Assembly (NCBI GenBank): GCA_025963285.1
Contig: JAOPUX010000020.1
Coordinates: 1-64,000, forward strand
Reading direction: 5' to 3'
Length of the DNA: 64,000 nucleotides
DNA from: Jatrophihabitans sp.
GTDB lineage: Bacteria; Actinomycetota; Actinomycetes; Mycobacteriales; Jatrophihabitantaceae
Made by a program: the position numbers and the translations under genes. This document shows positions 60,259-64,000 of the stretch, piece after piece. Under the pieces are notes generated by a model. That model did not search any database. It was not told the origin of the DNA and worked only from the letters and a program-made list of their open reading frames with translations. Positions within the stretch are counted from its first letter, which is position 1, and each line of letters begins with the position of its first letter.

Positions 60259-61515
60259 ATGCGAGTCTCAGGGAGAACCGCGGCGATCGGGCTGATGACC
60301 GTCGTGTCGGTCAGCATCCTCGCCGCCTGCAGCAGCAGCGGATCCGGCGGTGGGGGCGGCTCGACCACGTCGGGCGGGTCTGGCACCAGTGCGTCGGGAT
60401 CCAGCGGCGGCGCTCCGGTGCACATCGCGATCCTGGCGCCGGTGAGCGCGCCCGCCCTGGCCGAGGCTGCAAGTGACCAGATCAATGCGGCCAAGGCGGC
60501 CGCCGCCGTGGTCAACAAGGCCGGCGGTGTCCTGGGTCATCAGGTCGTGATCGACGTCCTTGACGAGGCCGGCAGCGCCACCACAGCGGTGACGAAGCTG
60601 AACTCCGCCCTGAGCGGCGGCAACAAGCCGGTCGCGGTGATTCAGTCCGACGGCTCGAACATCACCGCCGCCGTCATCCCGATCACCACCCAGCACAAGA
60701 TCCTCTCCTTCAACTTTGCCGGCACAGACACGTCGATCGATCCGTCGAAGTTCCCGTACAACTTCGATCTGGCTCCCTCCTTCGACAGCTTCGCGGCGTC
60801 GTTCTGCCCGCAGCTGACGGCTCTGAAGGCCAAGACCTTCGGCATCATCTACACCGACGACGCCTTCGGCGACGCCGAGGCGCCGGCGATCGCGGCCAAG
60901 TGCAAGGCGGCTGGGTTCACCGAGGCCGGCTCGGCGAAGTTCCCGGGCACCGCACTCGACCTGACCCCGCAGCTCTCCTCGATCCAGTCACACAAGCCGG
61001 ACGTCCTCATCGCCTCGGCCTACGGCGCGCCGGCCGGCTACCTGCTACAGGGCCTGAACAAGCTCGGCTGGAACGTCCCGGTGCTCGGCGACGCGGCCGT
61101 GACCGGCTCCGCGGTGATCACCAACTCGCCGCCGTCGGGCCAGCTGGGCACCTCGCTCGAGACCAACCTGCGGACCCTGCTGTACGCCAGCGAGGTCTCG
61201 AGTGACACCTCGCCGGAGCTGACCAGCCTGATCTCGGGGATGGAGGCGCTCGGCCCGATCAAGACGAACCTCGGCCACGCCAACGCCTATGACGCGGTTA
61301 TGCTCGCCGTCGACGGGATCAAGGCGGCCGGGTCGACCACCGACATCGCCAAGGTCGCAACCGCGATCCAGGGGTTGCCTGCGGCCAACCAGGGCACCGC
61401 GGTCTTCCCGAGCTACTCCTTCAGCGCGACGAGCCACGCCTTCAACCCGGCGGCCTCGACGTTCGCCTTCGTGCGACCGACGAAGTTGGCCCACGGGCAG
61501 TTCCAGGCCTCGTGA
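60259..61515 (+). CDS. Orphan Liv-type ABC substrate-binding lipoprotein (copy B)
   Basis: This 418-residue binding protein has the lipobox SILAAC and a Ser/Gly linker. The ATG at 60259 follows a good ribosome binding site; the frame extends 19 codons further but crosses the operator. It is a paralogue of the protein at 29473, sharing the KLNSALSGGxKPVAV, KFPYNFDL-type and VFPSYSFSAT segments. It stands ahead of a strong terminator with no permease gene beside it. It most likely serves the livHMGF permease in the nine-gene operon. Confidence 0.92.
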   Translation: MRVSGRTAAIGLMTVVSVSILAACSSSGSGGGGGSTTSGGSGTSASGSSGGAPVHIAILAPVSAPALAEAASDQINAAKAAAAVVNKAGGVLGHQVVIDVLDEAGSATTAVTKLNSALSGGNKPVAVIQSDGSNITAAVIPITTQHKILSFNFAGTDTSIDPSKFPYNFDLAPSFDSFAASFCPQLTALKAKTFGIIYTDDAFGDAEAPAIAAKCKAAGFTEAGSAKFPGTALDLTPQLSSIQSHKPDVLIASAYGAPAGYLLQGLNKLGWNVPVLGDAAVTGSAVITNSPPSGQLGTSLETNLRTLLYASEVSSDTSPELTSLISGMEALGPIKTNLGHANAYDAVMLAVDGIKAAGSTTDIAKVATAIQGLPAANQGTAVFPSYSFSATSHAFNPAASTFAFVRPTKLAHGQFQAS

Positions 61516-61522
61516 TGACGAC

Positions 61523-61554
61523 GGCGGGTGGCGCGGGCAACCGCGCCACCCGCC
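61523..61554 (+). terminator. Hairpin terminator after the orphan binding-protein gene
   Basis: A 14-bp perfect GC-rich stem (61523-61536 with 61541-61554, beginning GGCGGGTGGCGCGG) with a GCAA loop lies eight bases past the stop codon. It would lower read-through into the lactonase gene and help make the binding protein in excess. Confidence 0.82.
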
Positions 61555-61609
61555 CCAGTCGGTCACCGGCAGCCAGCCATGAGGAGAGTTCGGCCATGAG
61601 GAGTGCGGC

Positions 61610-62614
61610 GTGGGCAGCATGATCCCGTCGGTGACGGGCGACCTCACCCCCGAGCAGCTCGGCACCGTGCTGATGCACGAGCACGTCTTCATCCTCACCC
61701 CGGAGCTGCTGCCGGACTACCCGGAGGTGCTGCGCTGGGACGAGGAGGCGCGGGTGGCCCTGGCCATCGAGCACCTCAGTGCGGCCCGGGCCGTCGGCAT
61801 CGACACGATGGTCGACCTCACCGTGATCGGTATGGGCCGCTCCGTACCCCTGATCAAGCGAGTGGCCGAGGCCACCGGTATGCAGATCGTGGTGGCTACC
61901 GGCCTCTACACCTACAACGAGCTGCCGAAGTTCCTGCAGTACGTCGGCCCGGACGCCCCGCTGCGGGCCCCCGAGCCGATGGTCGAGATGTTCCTGAAGG
62001 ACGTCCGGGACGGTATCGGTGACACGGGTGTCCGGGCGGGCATGCTGAAGTGCGCCACCGATGCCGCGGGCTTCACGCCGGGGGTCGAGCGGGTATTGCA
62101 TGCCGTGGCCCAGACCCATGTCGAGACGGGACGGACGATCCCGATCACCACCCACTCGCACGCGCCGTCCGGCAACGGCAGCCGGCAGCTGGACATCTTC
62201 GAGTCCGAGGGGGTGGACCTCACCCGCGTGGTGATCGGGCACTCCGGCGACACGACCGACACCGACTACCTGCGCTCGATCGCCGACCGCGGCGCCACCC
62301 TCGGCATGGACCGTTTCGGGCTCGAGGGCGGCAACTACATCGGCTTCGAGGAGCGGGTCGACATCGTCGCCACCATGTGTCGGCTGGGCTACGCGAACCA
62401 GCTGGTGCTGTCGCACGACGTCACCTGCTGGATGGACTGGGCGCCCCGCGAGCTCTTCCCCGGCTCGCACTTCGACATGCCGAACTGGAAGCTCACCTAC
62501 CTCTCCGACGTCGTCCTGCCGGCCTTGCTCGCCAGGGGCGTCACCCCCGACGACATCACCCTGATGCTGGTCGAGAACCCGAAACGCATCCTTTCCCTCC
62601 CGGAGCCCGCATGA
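61610..62614 (+). CDS. Phosphotriesterase-like lactonase
   Basis: This 334-residue amidohydrolase is of the phosphotriesterase family. Metal ligands are His23 and His25 (LMHEHV), the bridging Lys146 (GMLKCATD), His181 (ITTHSH), His210 (VIGHSGDT) and Asp269 (LSHDV). Many members are lactonases rather than phosphotriesterases, which fits the lactones expected from the two Baeyer-Villiger enzymes. The GTG start comes 56 bp after the terminator. The stop overlaps the next dehydrogenase gene. Confidence 0.88.
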   Translation: MGSMIPSVTGDLTPEQLGTVLMHEHVFILTPELLPDYPEVLRWDEEARVALAIEHLSAARAVGIDTMVDLTVIGMGRSVPLIKRVAEATGMQIVVATGLYTYNELPKFLQYVGPDAPLRAPEPMVEMFLKDVRDGIGDTGVRAGMLKCATDAAGFTPGVERVLHAVAQTHVETGRTIPITTHSHAPSGNGSRQLDIFESEGVDLTRVVIGHSGDTTDTDYLRSIADRGATLGMDRFGLEGGNYIGFEERVDIVATMCRLGYANQLVLSHDVTCWMDWAPRELFPGSHFDMPNWKLTYLSDVVLPALLARGVTPDDITLMLVENPKRILSLPEPA

Positions 62615-63699
62615 TCACGTCTCGCCAGATGTCTTGGAACGGTCCCGACTCGACGCTGCGGCTGGTCGAGGCCGAACTCGCTGGCCCTCCGCCGGGCGGC
62701 CTGCTGGCCCGGGTCACGCTGGCCGGGGTGTGCGGCACCGATGCCCACCGGCTTGCGGGGCAGGTCCGCTCGCCCGCGCACCCGATCGTCTTCGGCCACG
62801 AGGCGGTCGGGGTGATCGAGGCGGTCGGGGCGGACCTGACGAGCGACTGGGCCGGCAACCCGGTCGGCGTCGGTGATCGGATCACCTGGTTCCCCAACGC
62901 CTCCTGCTACCGCTGCCACGCCTGCGTCGTGCTGCAGAACAACTCGATGTGCACGAACAAGACCTGGCCCGAGCCGGCCGGCACCGCGAGTGCGGCGGGC
63001 TTCCAGGAGGTGGCGTCGCTGCACCGCAACGTCGCCTTCTTCCGGATTCCGGACGGTGCGCCGGAGGAGGCGATCATCGCCTTCGGCTGCGGCATGCCGA
63101 CCGCGGTGACGGCGGTCGACAAGGCCGGCATCATCACCGCCACCGAGACGGTGGTCGTGCAGGGCAGCGGTCCGGTCGGGCTCTCGGCCACGCTGCTCGC
63201 CCGGCGCACCCATGCGCGCCAGGTGATCCTGATCGGAGCTCCTGCCGACCGGCTGGAGTGGGGCAAGCGACTCGGGGCCGACCACGTCATCGACATCGGC
63301 ACGACCACGCCGGAGGAGCGGCTGGCGCAGGTACGGGACCTGACGGCCGGCCGGGGGGCCGACGTGGTGATCGAGGCGGCCGGCACGCTGCCCGCCTTCA
63401 GTGAGGGCATTCGCCTGCTGGCCAACGGTGGTCGTTACGTGATCTCCGGCCTCTACTCGGGTGACAAGACCGTGCCCATCAATCCAGTGGAGATCAACAA
63501 CCGCAACCTGCAGCTGCTCGGCAGCTTCTCCACCCGGCCGGCCCAGAAGTACGAGGGCGTGCTGGTGACGGCGCAGTACGCCGACGAGCTACAGCTCGCC
63601 GACTTCGTGAGTCACCGCTTCCCGCTTGCCGAGGTCAGGTCCGCGATCGAGAGCATGGCCAGCGGTGCGGCGACGAAGACGGTCGTCGTCCCTAGCTGA
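62611..63699 (+). CDS. Zinc-binding medium-chain dehydrogenase
   Basis: This 362-residue zinc alcohol dehydrogenase has Cys41 (GVCGTD) and His63-Glu64 (GHEAVG) at the catalytic zinc. Cysteines 99, 102, 105 and 114 are at the structural zinc. GSGPVG is in the nucleotide fold and GGRYVISGLYSGDKT is in the C-terminal half. The ATG overlaps the lactonase stop as ATGA; longer in-frame sequence is only overlap. It would oxidise the hydroxyl freed when the lactone is opened. Its end overlaps the convergent gene at 63692 by 8 bp. Confidence 0.9.
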   Translation: MITSRQMSWNGPDSTLRLVEAELAGPPPGGLLARVTLAGVCGTDAHRLAGQVRSPAHPIVFGHEAVGVIEAVGADLTSDWAGNPVGVGDRITWFPNASCYRCHACVVLQNNSMCTNKTWPEPAGTASAAGFQEVASLHRNVAFFRIPDGAPEEAIIAFGCGMPTAVTAVDKAGIITATETVVVQGSGPVGLSATLLARRTHARQVILIGAPADRLEWGKRLGADHVIDIGTTTPEERLAQVRDLTAGRGADVVIEAAGTLPAFSEGIRLLANGGRYVISGLYSGDKTVPINPVEINNRNLQLLGSFSTRPAQKYEGVLVTAQYADELQLADFVSHRFPLAEVRSAIESMASGAATKTVVVPS

Positions 63700-64000
63700 C
63701 CGTGCTCGGCGCCAGGGTCAGCGTGCGGATCTCGCCGAACTCGCGGGGCAGCTTGGCCCAGTTCGCGGCGTAGTCGGAGGAGACGTAGACCTGGCCGAAG
63801 AGCGTGGCGGCGACGATCAGCCCCGGTAGCTCGGGGTGGACGGCCAGGCAGTAGACCGTCGAGTTCGGGGTGACGTCCAGCGTGGGCCTGGTCCAGGATC
63901 GCCCGCCGTCCCGGCTGATCTCCACGGCGCCGACCTGGCCGGGGACGTAGTCACCGCAGCCGACGACGATCGTCTCCGGACGCCCGGGCCAGGTGAGCAA
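63692..64000 (-). CDS. BNR/Asp-box repeat protein (partial, runs off the window)
   Basis: Only the last 102 codons are inside the window; the N-terminal part lies beyond 64000. The visible part has a sialidase-type Asp box (SRDGGRSW) and a related strand (VYVSSDYAANWAKL), typical of seven-bladed beta-propellers such as the YCF48/photosystem-stability-like and glycosyl-hydrolase BNR proteins. No catalytic residue can be judged from this part. It is convergent with the zinc dehydrogenase gene. Confidence 0.75.
   Translation of the reverse strand: MLTWPGRPETIVVGCGDYVPGQVGAVEISRDGGRSWTRPTLDVTPNSTVYCLAVHPELPGLIVAATLFGQVYVSSDYAANWAKLPREFGEIRTLTLAPSTVS

Noticed and set aside
63340..63357. A GGCCGGCCGG-like string resembling the operator
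   Set aside because: It lies inside the zinc dehydrogenase coding region, lacks the CCGAC and GTAGG arms, and fits ordinary GC-rich codons.
1..64000. Mobile elements, CRISPR arrays, tRNA or rRNA genes
   Set aside because: No transposase or integrase domain, no regular spaced direct repeats, and no recognisable RNA-gene sequence were seen on either strand.

Overview
The window is high-GC, densely coded DNA from an actinomycete (Actinomycetota). Frequent GTG and TTG starts, many 4-base start/stop overlaps, lipoprotein signals of the LAAC type, an F420/LLM-type oxidoreductase, NDMA/mycofactocin-type alcohol dehydrogenase and SDR enzymes, P450s paired with [3Fe-4S] ferredoxins, and many acyl-CoA enzymes all point to a metabolically versatile soil lineage. 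I cannot name genus or species. I see no rRNA, tRNA, transposase, integrase or CRISPR array.

Region 1 (1-6.2 kb, +): a branched-chain-amino-acid-type (Liv) importer made of a lipoprotein binding protein, a rare LivH-LivM-LivG triple fusion and LivF, followed by an LLM-class oxidoreductase. Region 2 (6.4-14.3 kb): an alcohol dehydrogenase, an aldehyde dehydrogenase and an acyl-CoA dehydrogenase (-), a divergent LysR regulator, then a two-subunit glutaconate/IpdAB-like CoA-transferase and a CaiB/BaiF CoA-transferase (+). This reads as oxidation of an imported alcohol to an acid and on to acyl-CoA. Region 3 (14.5-19.8 kb): a CaiB/BaiF transferase broken by a frameshift, an HpcH/CitE-type CoA-ester lyase and an acyl-CoA dehydrogenase (-), divergent from a LysR regulator and a double-hotdog MaoC hydratase (+). 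The content matches itaconate/mesaconate-type C5-dicarboxylate breakdown.

Region 4 (19.8-29.4 kb): mostly unrecognised proteins, plus a dienelactone hydrolase, a 965-residue secreted repeat protein, a DUF1206 membrane protein and a phospholipase D family protein. It ends at a 16-bp-stem hairpin terminator.

Region 5 (29.4-63.7 kb) is the most interesting part. It holds two orphan Liv-type binding proteins, a complete Liv permease/ATPase set (livH, livM-G fusion, livF), a ribose-type ABC importer, two Baeyer-Villiger monooxygenases, three P450s with two ferredoxins, an epoxide hydrolase, an esterase, a phosphotriesterase-like lactonase, a cyclase-family hydrolase, five short-chain or zinc dehydrogenases, two acyl-CoA synthetases, an acyl-CoA dehydrogenase, an HtaA-domain protein and a TetR repressor. 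Nearly every promoter here carries a copy of one palindrome, about CCGACCGGCCGGTAGG. I found twelve copies, serving about ten transcription units, and none in the first 29 kb. I infer a single TetR-controlled regulon for uptake and degradation of a cyclic compound: hydroxylation by P450, oxidation to a ketone, Baeyer-Villiger ring expansion to a lactone, hydrolysis, CoA activation and beta-oxidation. The substrate is unknown. The window ends inside a BNR/Asp-box repeat protein gene.
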